A DNA stretch of 64,000 nt from Patiria pectinifera (Eukaryota > Echinodermata > Asteroidea > Valvatida > Asterinidae): contig CM057136.1 in assembly GCA_029964075.1 (NCBI GenBank), positions 7,006,001 to 7,070,000 on the forward strand, given 5' to 3'. The notes below the pieces were generated by a model, which was not told where the DNA came from, searched no databases, and saw only the letters and a list, made by a program, of their open reading frames with translations. A program made the translations under genes and the position numbers. Every line of letters begins with the position of its first letter. Position 1 is the first letter of the stretch. Shown piece by piece: positions 10,641 to 22,300 of this stretch.

Positions 10641-13073
10641 TAACGGGGCTGGGAATACTGCTTGTATGGTCGCTGACATCTTCCCGATCAAACTGGCAAG
10701 ATCGCGGACTGAAGTTGTGTGTGCTGACAAAACCTCTCTGCAGTGGCTGATGATGTTGTTTATCTTCCCCTGATTTAGGGAAAGAGTCATGTTCTTGGAA
10801 TTTATAACAAATCCCACGTACTCGACTTGCTGTGTTGGAATCAGATTGGATTTCTCCTTGTTCACGATAAATCCCAAGCCCTGGAGCAAGTTGACGGCAA
10901 GATTGGTACTGTTCAAACAATCCCGGGCTGAAGTTCCCATGATTAAGATGTCGTCCAGATAAAAGACGCAACGAATCCCTTTTTCCCGGAGTGACGATGC
11001 AACTGGTTTCAGGATTTTGGTAAATGTTCTCGGTGCACTGCACAGGCCAAAGGGCATGCATGAAAACTGGTAAATGACGTCTTTCCAACAGAAGCGGAGG
11101 AACTTTCTGTGAGACTGATGAATCGGCACTGTAAAATAGGCATCCTTGAGATCGATGGTCGTTAACCAGTCGTCCGAAATTAACAGATGTATGACTGCTG
11201 TAATGTTCTCCATTTTGAAGTGTTGGTATGGAATGAACCGATTTAACGGTCTGAGGTTGATGACGGGACGGAGATCTCCGTTTTTCTTGGGTACCATGGA
11301 AATTGAAGACAGAAACTGACCTTTAAGTGGCTGTACAACAGTTATCGCTCCTTTCTCCAGCATCTTCTGCACCTCTACATCAAAAATACTCGCGTGATGA
11401 CGAGATTGGGCTCGTGTAATGGGGACTTTACTGTGAAAGGGCTCTGACAAAAATTCCAAGCGGTAGCCTGAAATGGAATCAATGATCCATGGGTCATGTG
11501 TAACAAGTAACCAATGGTGCTGGAAGTGTTGAAGACGACCTGCGAGAAGTAGATTTGCAGAAGATGTTGGGGAACTGGCTGGGGAACTGACTGGAAAATT
11601 AAACACAGTTAGTTTTTTTTTTGAGGATGCGTTGTCTGAAGCATTAAGCTGCCTACCCGCTCTTCCTCGGTTTGAAGATGACTTGTAAGATTGTCGACCA
11701 GCAAACCCGTTGTATGTCGGCTTGTAGGGTGTCGAAAATCGGCGGTTTCCTGACGCTCTATACACAGCTTGGTAAGGCGAGAAGCGCTTCTCTTTGGAGG
11801 AATTTGTAGAATGGCTCTTACCACTGGTAACTTTCGCGGCTAGTTTATTGGCTTTCTCCGTCTCCTCGATATCTTTCATCAGCGAAGAACCGAAGAGATC
11901 CCCCATGGAAGGTTGGTTCCGCTTAAGGGCGTCGAATTTCTTATCAACGATGTCATCAAAGGCACGTTGGCGGGTTGTTGCGAGGCCTTGGTTGGCAGAA
12001 CCTAACAGAATTAGGCCTGAAGAAATTACGTCCATAACCATATCCTTGTTCATTTCACTGGGACCTTCGGGATCGGCAGCTGCCTCAAATAAGTGAAGAA
12101 GTGGCAAAGCTGCCTTCAGGGCGTAACCTTGAGCAGTTTTTAGTCTGTCATCTTGAGCAACAATGGACGGATTTACCCGTTTGAATACTTTCTTGATACC
12201 GGCAGGCAACTCCGGAGCAGAGAAATATTTATCCTGCTCTTCGGGAACCGCAAAGGATGACAACTCCTCTTTGTGCTCTTCCGGTGAAAGTTTATGAGTT
12301 TTAAGCTCTTCCCACCATTTCATCACCTCATCCGAAATGGGATTTCCTTTGTCCTTATTGTGGGGGTTACGGAGGATCCCCTTCGAAGCAGGAAGGGAAC
12401 TCGTTGAAGTTCCTGCGTTAGAAATTTCCGAGCTCTCCTCGTCGCTGATGTCACTGACGACCGTAATAACGGCGTCGGTGTGAGACGGCACGCTACCAGC
12501 AGATGATGACTGTGCTCGTGAACCAGTAGGTGCAGTTGTCGGGACAGCGCCTGACGATTGCAGATATGCCGATGGAGGCTTCTGTGGAAACCACTGGGTA
12601 GGAAAACCCCAGGAGTTGTAGTAGCATGGCGGCATAGGTGCCGAGTTTGCAGTCGTGGGAAACCGAGGATTACCCCAGGGGCCCGGGTTCCAGGCCGGCG
12701 TGGCCGGACTGAAAAATGTCTGCGGCTGCGACCAGGCTGAAACATACCCAGCCGGGTTTCCTGTAGGCCCGAACGACGGGCCATGGGCGGTGCCGGTACC
12801 GTATGGCGGTGCCGATGGAGTAGGCTCTGCTCTAGTTGGAGTAGGATCGGCAGCTCGTTGAGATGATACTGGTTGATGCATGTCGCTGGACGGAGTCGAC
12901 TTCGGAGCTGGACCGGAGCCTGCATTGGGTTTTGGGTATAATAACCCTCCACCCGAACTGCCATCAGCCCATAACGGTGCTGAGGCATGGCGGTCAGTCG
13001 TGGGTTTCGGGCATGAAGACCCTTCACCCGGACCGCTAGGTCCTTCCTCGTCTCCTATTTCTCTGGTAGCCAT
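10630..13073 (-). CDS. DIRS gag-like and reverse transcriptase reading frame
   Basis: One open frame begins at the ATG at 13073. About the first 480 residues are a Pro/Ser-rich gag-like protein with an alpha-helical middle (KWWEELKTHKLSPEEHKEEL) and a basic Ser/Arg-rich end. RT follows with VPKKNGDLRPVINLRPLN, palm A (TTIDLKDAYFTVPI), CMPFGLCSAPRTFTKIL and the active site FYLDDILI. The RT thumb begins normally (AVFPAPLFYRHQ) and then the homology stops. The frame stays open by chance to 9792, but that tail overlaps the RNase H read in another phase and should not be taken as protein. No zinc knuckle or protease is seen. Confidence 0.87.
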
Positions 13074-13249
13074 GGCTGTGTCTACAGATGCTGGAGGCTC
13101 ATCTGGGGGCCTCTAGACGGTGGCTGGAGCCGTGGAAAATCGAGGGCGACGGGTTGACATTTCCTACGAATCACGGTAAAAATCCAACGAAAAGCACTAT
13201 ACGGGCGTGTATACGTATACGATGTGATCAGATTGCGACACAAAAAACA

Positions 13250-13436
13250 AAAGACGATCCAGCACTCGAGCGAGGGGTACACATGCACATAGCAAGCTAT
13301 TCTACAAGTTTGAATAGAGCGCTATTCTTCGAACTTTGAATACCTAATGAGGACTATTCCATTAGCTTCAAAGGGTGGTTAGATTGCAATACAAGGTACA
13401 ATTATACAGGGTGAGTCTCTCCGGAATTGGCGTAAT
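13250..13436. repeat. DIRS right inverted terminal repeat
   Basis: This is the inverted counterpart of 8570-8745; see the element entry. The terminus is placed at 13436 because the internal complementary region stops matching there, at ggcgtaat. Confidence 0.85.
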
Positions 13437-15249
13437 ATAATTGATTGATTTGATGGCAGGTGTATTAGATTTATACCAATTCTTTTTTACTAAATTGAAA
13501 TTATTAGGCTTAATCAAATGGACAGAGCAACCTTGATTTTGCTAATTCTTTTTTGGGCTAAATTCATTGTTTATTATACTATCGTTCAGAAATGGTTTGA
13601 AGAAACCTTCTTGAATCGACAGTTTAATTGTTTTCTTTAAATTGAATACAAGAAAGTGATTTACACCTTTTAAACGTCTTTACCAAAATTTTTAAACAGT
13701 TTGCATTACATTCCAAGTTTGACATTACTAAATATTCTTCAAATCCACTTTATTTTGATGCATTATTTTGAACAAAATGTGTATTGTATACAAGGTGTAA
13801 CTCAGAAGATATTCCTTACTATTGTAAAACTCAACAGACAAAAAAAATATTTAGAATGTATGTGCGTATTCAAGAAACAATATTGACGATGAACCATTTT
13901 AAGCACCCAGCATGTCTGTCTGTCTGTCTGTCCTTCCAGCGCATATCTACAGCGACGTTTTTGTCCAGTTTGGATGGGTCTTCCAAAGACCTACATTCTG
14001 GCTTACCTGCCAAAAGGATTGTAAGATTTTGTTTAATAATAATTGGTGCTTATGAAATGTTGACAGACAATGCTTTTAGATTATTATGCCATGCCAGTCA
14101 ATTATTTTCAGACGCCCGCATATAATTCCCATTTTTTTTAAAACTCTCTTATTAATAGATACATGATAAAAAACATGACAGCTACAAGTGGCGGTAAAGT
14201 ACAATTTTACAAAACTTTAATCAGAATAGATTCTCTACCACTCGCTGAAATCATACCTGAAATTCATCCCTCCTTATCAGTAAATTTCAAAATGGTATTG
14301 AGGGAATTTATTTCAATATCATTATATCGAGAAAAGTTGTTAGCTAAAACTAACGTGACTATAATGTTGCACAGAAATATAAATTTCAATATCTTCAGTT
14401 TCATAAAATTACTATATAATTATAACATTCTGAATATAATGTACATTTGCGATTGTAGTATTAAATGTTAAAGAGAGCTTGGAAAAATAACACCGATTTT
14501 TAAAAATCACATTTCATGTTTGATCAATCTGCGTTACATAAGGTATTAAACAAACAGACGTCAGACATCTTTACCTTTGCGCATTCTGCGCTGCGCCGTT
14601 TCAATAAAGACTCTGGTTTCCTTGTAATATTTGAACTGTTCGGTCAAGTATAGGTGCACACAGCAAGTAGCATGATTTTCCTCAACTTCCCCGTAAATCA
14701 TAGGAAATTGTCAAAATTAAGTTTTCTGAACTCTTTTCGATCAACACTTTGGATATGTTACTAATAGTTCGGGTTTTCACCCACAAAAAATCCCTGCCGT
14801 GCTTGTTATCAATGCTAACAATTCGGGATTGCTTTTGAGAGAATAATACAGGCGTTTTTTTAAAGCATACAGGATAGTTTACATTTCACGCATATTTTCC
14901 CTTTCCGAACATCACTCAAAATATAAAGAAATATTTTCAACTTTGCCTGTTGAAGTTTCAGCTCAGTGGATATTCTTTTCGAGTAAAACATCATACACAG
15001 CATGTACAACCTCTTGATCACAAAACACGCTTCTGTCTGTAGCACTCTTTATTCCGAATATCAGTCAATTGACTGATCGTTGAAAATCACCTATATAGTT
15101 CTTGATTTCTCTGCTTTCTCTAAAAATGATCGTGATAAAATTTTTAAAAATCACGGGGTGTTTTGTACAAGTACATGTTTGTTAAAAGTTTTGGTTTCCT
15201 TTTGAAATAATTCACCAGGTAAATGCAAAAGATTCTATGTACCTTGAAG

Positions 15250-15481
15250 ACAGTGGCGTAGCCAGGAATTTTTCAGTGAGGGGGCGCTGGGGGGGTTGGA
15301 ACATTTCATGGGGGGCGTCATGTAGATCAGTGATAATTTTTAGAAACTCAAAATCTCAGTGGGGGCGACTGGGGGCGACAAGGTTTCATGGGGGGTGCCC
15401 CTTTTTTCCCCTCCAAAATAGCCGCCCAAAAGGGCTGTTTTTCAAGATGGCCGCCAGTTTTTTGTTTAATGGCCGCCACTG
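15250..15481. mobile_element. Small MITE with CAGTGGCG ends
   Basis: The left end cagtggcgtagccagg and the right end ggccgccactg are inverted. G-rich low-complexity DNA lies between them and there is no coding frame. The CAGTGGCG terminus resembles hAT-type non-autonomous elements. Flanking 8-mers do not match, so a target duplication is not shown. Confidence 0.5.
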
Positions 15482-15589
15482 GACTTAGGAAATGACATAA
15501 TATGGGTTAGATGCAACAGATAAAGAGGCCAAAATGATGTCACTGTACTATCAGTTGCCGCGGTTGCCGCTCTGCGAAAAAATTTCCGT

Positions 15590-15770
15590 GAAACTTAATT
15601 TCCCCATAAGCAGAATTACCATTCGTGCATAATTATGAATAATTAATTACCCATAATTCCAAAACCCCTTGACCTATAATCATGATAAGTTGTTCTATGA
15701 CAATGCATGTACCGAGTTTCATAATTTTTCGTCAGCCGGGATCTTGGGGAGGGGGGGGGGAGCGGATTCC
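15590..15770. repeat. Dispersed repeat, copy 1
   Basis: About 170 bases match the reverse complement of 25670-25850. Shared runs include agcagaatt, ataattccaaaacc, gacctata, catgtaccgagtttc and a C/G-tract next to cggctg. It is one of the unnamed middle-repetitive families of this genome. Confidence 0.6.
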
Positions 15771-17504
15771 CCCGGCTGTGAGATGTTCAAAATAACCCGG
15801 CCCTTAGGCAATGTTTTTAAAATGTATGTAGTTTTTCTAATGGGGCTTCGTTCCATTACTGCCTCCGCCTGATTTTTACGCACCCGACTTTGGAGATTCC
15901 AGCTAAAATATGAGTCCACGTTTTTGCTACAGGAATATCAAACCGTATGCGTTGAAACCAAAGATGGGAGTCTTTTTATTCGGTCCGAACATTTAAACAT
16001 GTAAAAAGGGCCTACAATTGAAATTTCTGTGACCAGTCCAGAGCCCAGGCGGAACGAACCGAAGCCGAAGTTTGAGAAAGGCCCAAAGTCAATAGTAACG
16101 ACGGGAGGTCGATGGTCACAGTGTGTTGCTGTTCGTAAATGTTTGCGAAATGACGCATGGGTATTCCCCTTCCATAGGACTGCATGTATCTCCATGCTAT
16201 AAATGTAATTCCGTGAAATCCATGCGCGTATGAATGATGACCTGATTTATCGGGCATTAAATGTATAATGAATCGTCGCCATCTTGCGCAGCGTAGCCTG
16301 CATGCACTCGAACTCGGTCACGTCTGCGTTCATAAAAAGCCTGTCTGCTTGAAGCAACTTCGTCTCTCTCGCATGATTATTACGGTCACATCAGGTAGGT
16401 GTACAACTCCAGTATAAACTGTACATATCCCAGTCTTATAATTTTAATACATGGCTCTACGCTGCCCGCGAAAGCACTCAGAGATCAGTGCAAGAGACGT
16501 TGTCATTCTCTATGATGTTTACAGCTGCGGCCCTGATGTATTAACATTTGTTGCTTTTGTTGACAAACAAATTAAGCAACGTTGTTGAATTAGCCTTAAC
16601 TCATACAGGTATGCCCCATTCTACAAAACCCCTTCAGGCCCGTTTTTAAAAGTATTTGTCCGGGCACAAACATTATGGGTCAGGCAATTGTGGTCATCAT
16701 AATAAAAAGGTTACCATTAAAGGTTGTCCTGCGTTCTAGTTATTTTTTTAGAACGTTATTATTATGATCTATTAATTAATTAAGCTGCAATTTCTGCATA
16801 ATTTAAAGTCTGGGACGGGGTGAAAGCACTGGTGGATCCAGAAAGGGGCGAAGGATCCCCCGTCTCTCCCCGCCCCTGTCAAAAGAGTATCAAACTGAAA
16901 TTGCCACTATTAATTATCAATCGGTCGCCATTCAGCCAAACCTCGGCAATGGCCACAGCCCACCCCCTCTACCAGAAGGTCAAAGTTAGGTGAATTTAAA
17001 ATACAAAAAGAAGCCTCAAAATCAAATCGAATCTAATTTCTTCCAAACTATTCACAGGATGATAATAAACCTGATATAAAGTTGAACCCTGGTTCGAAGA
17101 TGTGAAGACAAATTCTGACGTCATCATGACGTCGTCAGGTATCAAATAGTTAAAGGGCCCGTGAAATGGATTCGTTTTAATGCAATCCTTGAAAATGCAC
17201 CTTGTGTCCCATTTGACTTGATTTTAAATTTTGCCCTTAAAAATTTTGCCACTTTTAAGGGCATTTTGGTGCATTTTTGTTATTATGCTAATGAAAATGT
17301 TCATATTCATAAGCAAAGGTGCGATGTCATTTCAGGCAGAAACTTCAATGTTACAGCTACCTCAGTACAAAACGTTGCCATAATTTTGGATATTTTGCGG
17401 TCGTTATATTCTTTTCTTTAGCCATTTTTGGTTCAGTGCAAGACAGTAAGCCCATTAGCAAACTTTTCTCAGAAATGTTTTCTGTGAGCAAAGGTTTTGG
17501 TCAG

Positions 17505-17935
17505 TCGCGGTTCTAGAGCCTATATTTTAGGGGGGGGGGGGTGAGGCTAGCAGGGGTGGATCCAGAATTTTTTCCAGGGAGGCGTGCTGAAATGTGGACC
17601 GTTTTTTACTCAGGACACTTAGCCTCCGAAAATCAATAGGTGAGGGGGGAGAGGGACCCGTACCATATTTTCCAATGGAGAACACTAATGAATAAGGCAT
17701 ACTATATTATCTAAAAGTGTACAAATGCCTCCTTCTCACGAATGGCTACGCATCTAACAGACATGTTCGTTATATCGATTATATTTTCAATTTCATTAAC
17801 TACTGCTGCATAATTTTGTTTTTTGGTTTTTTGGCAATTTGTGGTATTTTTTTTTTGGGGGGGGGGGGCCTAAACTTTGGGGGGGGGGAAGGCCTATAGC
17901 CCCTACCCCCCCCCCCCCCTAGAATCGCGCCAGGT
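17505..17935. mobile_element. Possible MITE with G/C tracts
   Basis: The left edge gtcgcggttctag followed by a G-tract is loosely inverted relative to the right edge, a C-tract followed by ctagaatcgcg. No coding frame or target duplication is visible. It is reported at low confidence because homopolymer tracts create chance inversions. Confidence 0.3.
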
Positions 17936-19328
17936 TTTTGTCAACATTTGAACAAAAAACCCTTTTAACTTAACAGTCTTCCTTAAATAACGTCAGAGCA
18001 ACAGCGCCCTCAGAAATAGTCAGGAATAGCATTGACATATTTAAATCTTTACAGAAGTGCACCTTTCAATAAAATAAACCGAAAGGGAAGTCAAATAGTT
18101 TTCATACATTTAAGAGGAGTAAAAAGTTGCACAAAATATGTTCCCAAGTAATTTTCACCTCGTGGTCCCTGTAAGGTCAAACTTTTGATCAATTAATTTA
18201 AACTTTAACTTTTCAAATGAGTGGAGTACCGGTCATGTTCCTAATGATCAGTTAGACATTGTCTCGGGAAAACGTTTGGATTTCCCGGCACAAACATTTG
18301 CCCTTTACTTCTGGTGTTCCTGGATGTGCAATGAAAATTGAATACAACGTAAAAACGGAAGCATTTTATAACAGAAAAAATAATTGAATACGGTTGTGTT
18401 GAGTGAGGAATGCTTAACACAAAAAAATGCACGATGACGTCAGCATGCACCCAGAAGGTCGCCCTCTACCTCTAGCGGCATGCACATCAAATAAGTTGAA
18501 CTTGCTTGAATAAAAAAATAACTTGCCAATTTATTTCAAATTGCTGTTAGATATTCTTATGACAACGGCAAGTGACTTTGCAGGGTTTCAGATTCCTGAC
18601 GTAATCAGACCGGAAGTTATTGTAGGGAGAATTTTAAAATGATGAGTTTTCGTTTTTTCAGTTTGCACCAATTTATTTGCTGACGTCATCAATCCGGAAA
18701 ATAACGTGTTCTGTACATAAAATGTGCTAAAATTTATCATACCCTAAAAGATGCGTTTTTGTTCTCAATTAAAACGAATGGTTTTACTGGAACGGCTGAA
18801 TTTCATGATTATTTTTCGTTTTAATATAAAATTATATGTAGTTTTCGGCCCAATCACTCAGCGTTTGTAACTCAACAAATTAACGCGAATTTCTTTTTTT
18901 CCTTCGCTGTAAGTTCTAGGACTATGTATTATTTAAAAGATGGCCACAAAAAATTCTTTACTGCACAATAGCCGTGACTTGATGCTGGGGGGGGGGGGTG
19001 AATAGTCAATCATGGTCGTTTTTATAAGGCAAGCATAAACATGTCGTTCGTAGGGACAAGATGGCGATGGTGTACTGTAGTGGTCACGTTTTGAATAACG
19101 GCATGTGCACCACGATCGAAGATTCCACACGAGTACATCTCATGGGTTTTCCTCAAGTACTTTCAAATTCCTATTTCTTCGTTTGGGTCATCGCCCTTAA
19201 GGGAAAACATGAAAATAAAAAGTAAATAAATCATTAACTTCAAAGATCGCCTTCAACTTAAATCCATAGTGTTAAAAACATTAATGATAAGTTGCTTTGT
19301 TCCCTCTCCCCGCCTTTGAAGGAACAAG

Positions 19329-22300
19329 ATGTCGTTCGATGAGCTGAAGGAGTTGGGGAACAAGCTCATGAGAGCGAACCCACCTGACTACGAGGGCGCC
19401 CTGGCTGCCTACAGTCGCGCAATAACACTAAGCCAAGACAAAGTAGCTGCTTGCATCCTGACAAACCGCAGCCTGGCATACCTGAAACTGAATCGTAGCG
19501 AGCAGGCCATTGAAGATGCTGACCTTGCCATTGCGATTGACCCACAGTGGGCTAAGGGCTACTGGAGGAAGTGCTGCGCCCTCAAGGCTCTGGGAAGGTA
19601 CCATGAGGTCCTTCCGGTTGCACAGGACGGATTCAAACTTCTTAAGAGCAACGCGACCTGTCGAGAGTTCGTGGCCGCCTGGCTGAGGGCCTGCCACTCG
19701 ATTTTCAGCGCGTTCGAAAATATGGTGGCTCTACCAACCGGCACGGCTGTAATCTCGAAGAGCTACGGGGACATTCTGATGTTGTCGCTTTTCTCTAGGA
19801 CATCCACGGCCGTGGGAATGACGGAGGATCAGATGGCTTTGTATCTGAAGTGCACGGCGGAGGAGTTCCAGCGAATCATGACAGCATTCGGACAGCCAGA
19901 GTGCCGTTCGTTGATGGATTGGGTAGAGGCTGTCACGGCAAATCTGGACCCCACAGCACCGGGCATCCCAGTTAAGCTGCTGGACACTTCGCTGAAGAAG
20001 ACCAATCAGTTCTGCTCTGAGCTGTCCTCACTGCATGTGGCTCTCGCGGACATAGCCCGGCCCCTTGTCGCCTTGGCTATGATAGTCATCCTGTCCCGGA
20101 CCTATGTTCTGAACTGTGCAAACATCTGCCATCAAATCATACAGTACAAGCTGCACTTGTGCTTGCCAATCTTTGAGACGTCCATAATGAACGCTCCGGA
20201 ATACATCGGCCTTCACCTGGGAACAGCAGGTGGCTTTCTCGACTCCTTCGTTGGGCGAGAAAAGCTTACAGCAGACGACACCTCACTGATGGAAGAGCAC
20301 TGTGACAAGATAGACAGGCTTCTCATTGCCTACCCCAGGACGGACAGGGAATACACGGATGTGGTCGACATCAGCACTCGCATCGTTGCAAACGTCAGGA
20401 ATTTTGTAAAAGCGAGAAGGACTGGGGAGTTTGTCACCTCCCAGGGGCTCCCCACAGAACCAGTGAAGATGAACGCGGAGTTTGCGAGGAGAGATGCGGA
20501 CAAGTGTCCAGACAAGGTCAGGAGTTACATCAAGGAGCGACTAGAGGAAGTGAATGAGAAGCACGGAGAACAGCTATTCATACGAGATGGGGAAGACCTG
20601 CTGACGTTGACAGTTATCAATCCCTTGAATATTGAACTGAACATTTATTTCAACGTTGCTGCTTACATGTTCAGTTACTATATATGTAAGTGACAATACT
20701 TATGAGTACATATATGCTTGCTTGCTGAACATTTATTTCAACGTTGTTATGTCACCAGAAATATTAAATCGTTATGTTAACATTTAAGCATACAAAATAT
20801 AATTCGAAGTAATTTTACACAACACCGTTATTAACATAATGAAAATATGTACATAATCCACATAACAACACGGGGATATGTACATGAATAACAAAGTAAT
20901 CAAACAACATAATGTAGACCAGTAGAATGAATTATAAAATTGGACCAACGTTAGATATAGGATAAAGCAAATTGCTTTTGAGCCCTAACCTTAAAGGTAT
21001 CTTGCCTGTTGTGTCTGTTTTTTCAAAGGCAAAGTTATCTCATTTTATACGATATTCATGTGATTGGAATCAGAGTGCTCTGCAAAAGGAAGTTTTAACA
21101 ATCTCACTACAAGTGGTACATGTATTCTCTTGGCTGTATAATTTTATATTTTCTAGTTGTCAACGTTAATTATCTTTTAATAGATGTCTGCCTGCGAATC
21201 AACGAGAATGATCTGGCGAAGGAGGTTTTCCAGTTGGGGGAAAAGGTCATGTTTACCGTGTTTGGTCTACAGATGGCTTGTGGCGTGATGAGTCTCGATG
21301 ATGCATCGGCACAACTCTCCACATTCAGACAGGACGTCATGATGAACGCTCTTTTACTCAAAGAAGCTGAACCGGGACTTGTCGTCGACGTGGCCGTTCG
21401 CTGGAGGTCACTGCTATCTGAATTCCGTGCCACCCTCATCCGGCACGGTCTCGGACGGAACTACCTTGACACATACTCCAACATCCTCAACCTGCAAGCT
21501 ACTGGCAATCTCCAACAGCCTTACCACCCCGATGTTATCCAAGACCTGAGGAAAGCCCACGAGGACAAAGAGATGAGGTTCCTCCGGCAGCATGCGTACC
21601 AGTGCTTCAATGCTGTCGTTCGGACCCCAACAGCTGCCCGCATCCGTGCGGTATTAGAGCCAGATCAAATAGTTCTGGATTACATCTTGCTTGGAGAGAA
21701 TGAATCGTTTGAGGTGGATTCTCGGGCAGTTCTGAGAAAGTATCTGCTCGTGGTAGGATATGCGCAGGAGCCAAATTGGTTTTCTCTCGATAGCAGCAAG
21801 TGCGCAGCTGCCGTTTTAAAGTGGCGTGAAGCGCTCAACAAATCGGTTGCTCAGATGAATGATCCTGATTCTGATAATGTATCAGAGTTGACAGCTGCAA
21901 GTATAAGCTTGACGGAGGCAGTCTTACCCGACACTGTGTTACAGCAGCTGAAAGGTGGGCACGTGAGGCATGCTTACATCGCGCCAGATTTGATGCTGAC
22001 AGCTCTTCCACTCAAGCTACTGCAAGACGCAAGCGGTGGCTATGTCTTTGATAGTTGTTCAGTCTGCTACATCAGCGCGGGGAGGGAACTTTTGCGAGAA
22101 GTAGTCCTCCGTAAGGTAGTTCAAAGCACGAGGAATCAAACTCGAAATCAAGATGCTGAAAGTCAGACAAAGGATACGGGCAAATCCGCTGAAGGTAGCA
22201 GAATAGATGAAAATGCAGGAGGGGTATCTACGGGTGGGATCGGTGATAACAGCAGTGAACAGGTCAAGACGGACCACGATCAATCTGCTGAGAAGAAGCA

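Larger units (their letters stand above)
8508..13436 (-). mobile_element. DIRS1-type tyrosine-recombinase retrotransposon (degraded)
   Basis: This 4.9-kb element reads on the minus strand as inverted terminal repeat, gag-like region, reverse transcriptase, partial RNase H, tyrosine recombinase, internal complementary region and inverted terminal repeat. The terminal repeats are 8570-8745 against 13254-13424. The internal complementary region at 8862-8965 joins the complement of the outer left end to sequence matching the outer right end. That is the hallmark of DIRS1-group elements, which integrate a circular intermediate by recombinase rather than integrase and so leave no target-site duplication. 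The copy is dead: RNase H lacks its beginning and the recombinase is frameshifted. Absence of LTRs and of an integrase or aspartic protease motif fits the assignment. Confidence 0.9.
13437..19328. other. Gene-free interval between DIRS element and TPR-CHAT gene
   Basis: No coding exon is recognised in 5.9 kb. It holds short (TCTG)n at about 13915-13931, a CAGTGGCG-ended MITE (15250-15481), a dispersed repeat (15590-15770), a probable G-tract MITE (17505-17935) and several fragments carrying ggtggatccag-like ends (16830, 17545). A CRE-like TGACGTCATCATGACGTCG lies at about 17116. The remainder is AT-rich with nothing I can name. Confidence 0.55.

Noticed and set aside
12323-13027. 234-codon frame overlapping the gag-like region
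   Set aside because: Arg/His/Leu-rich shadow frame; the real gag frame starts at 13073 and continues into RT.
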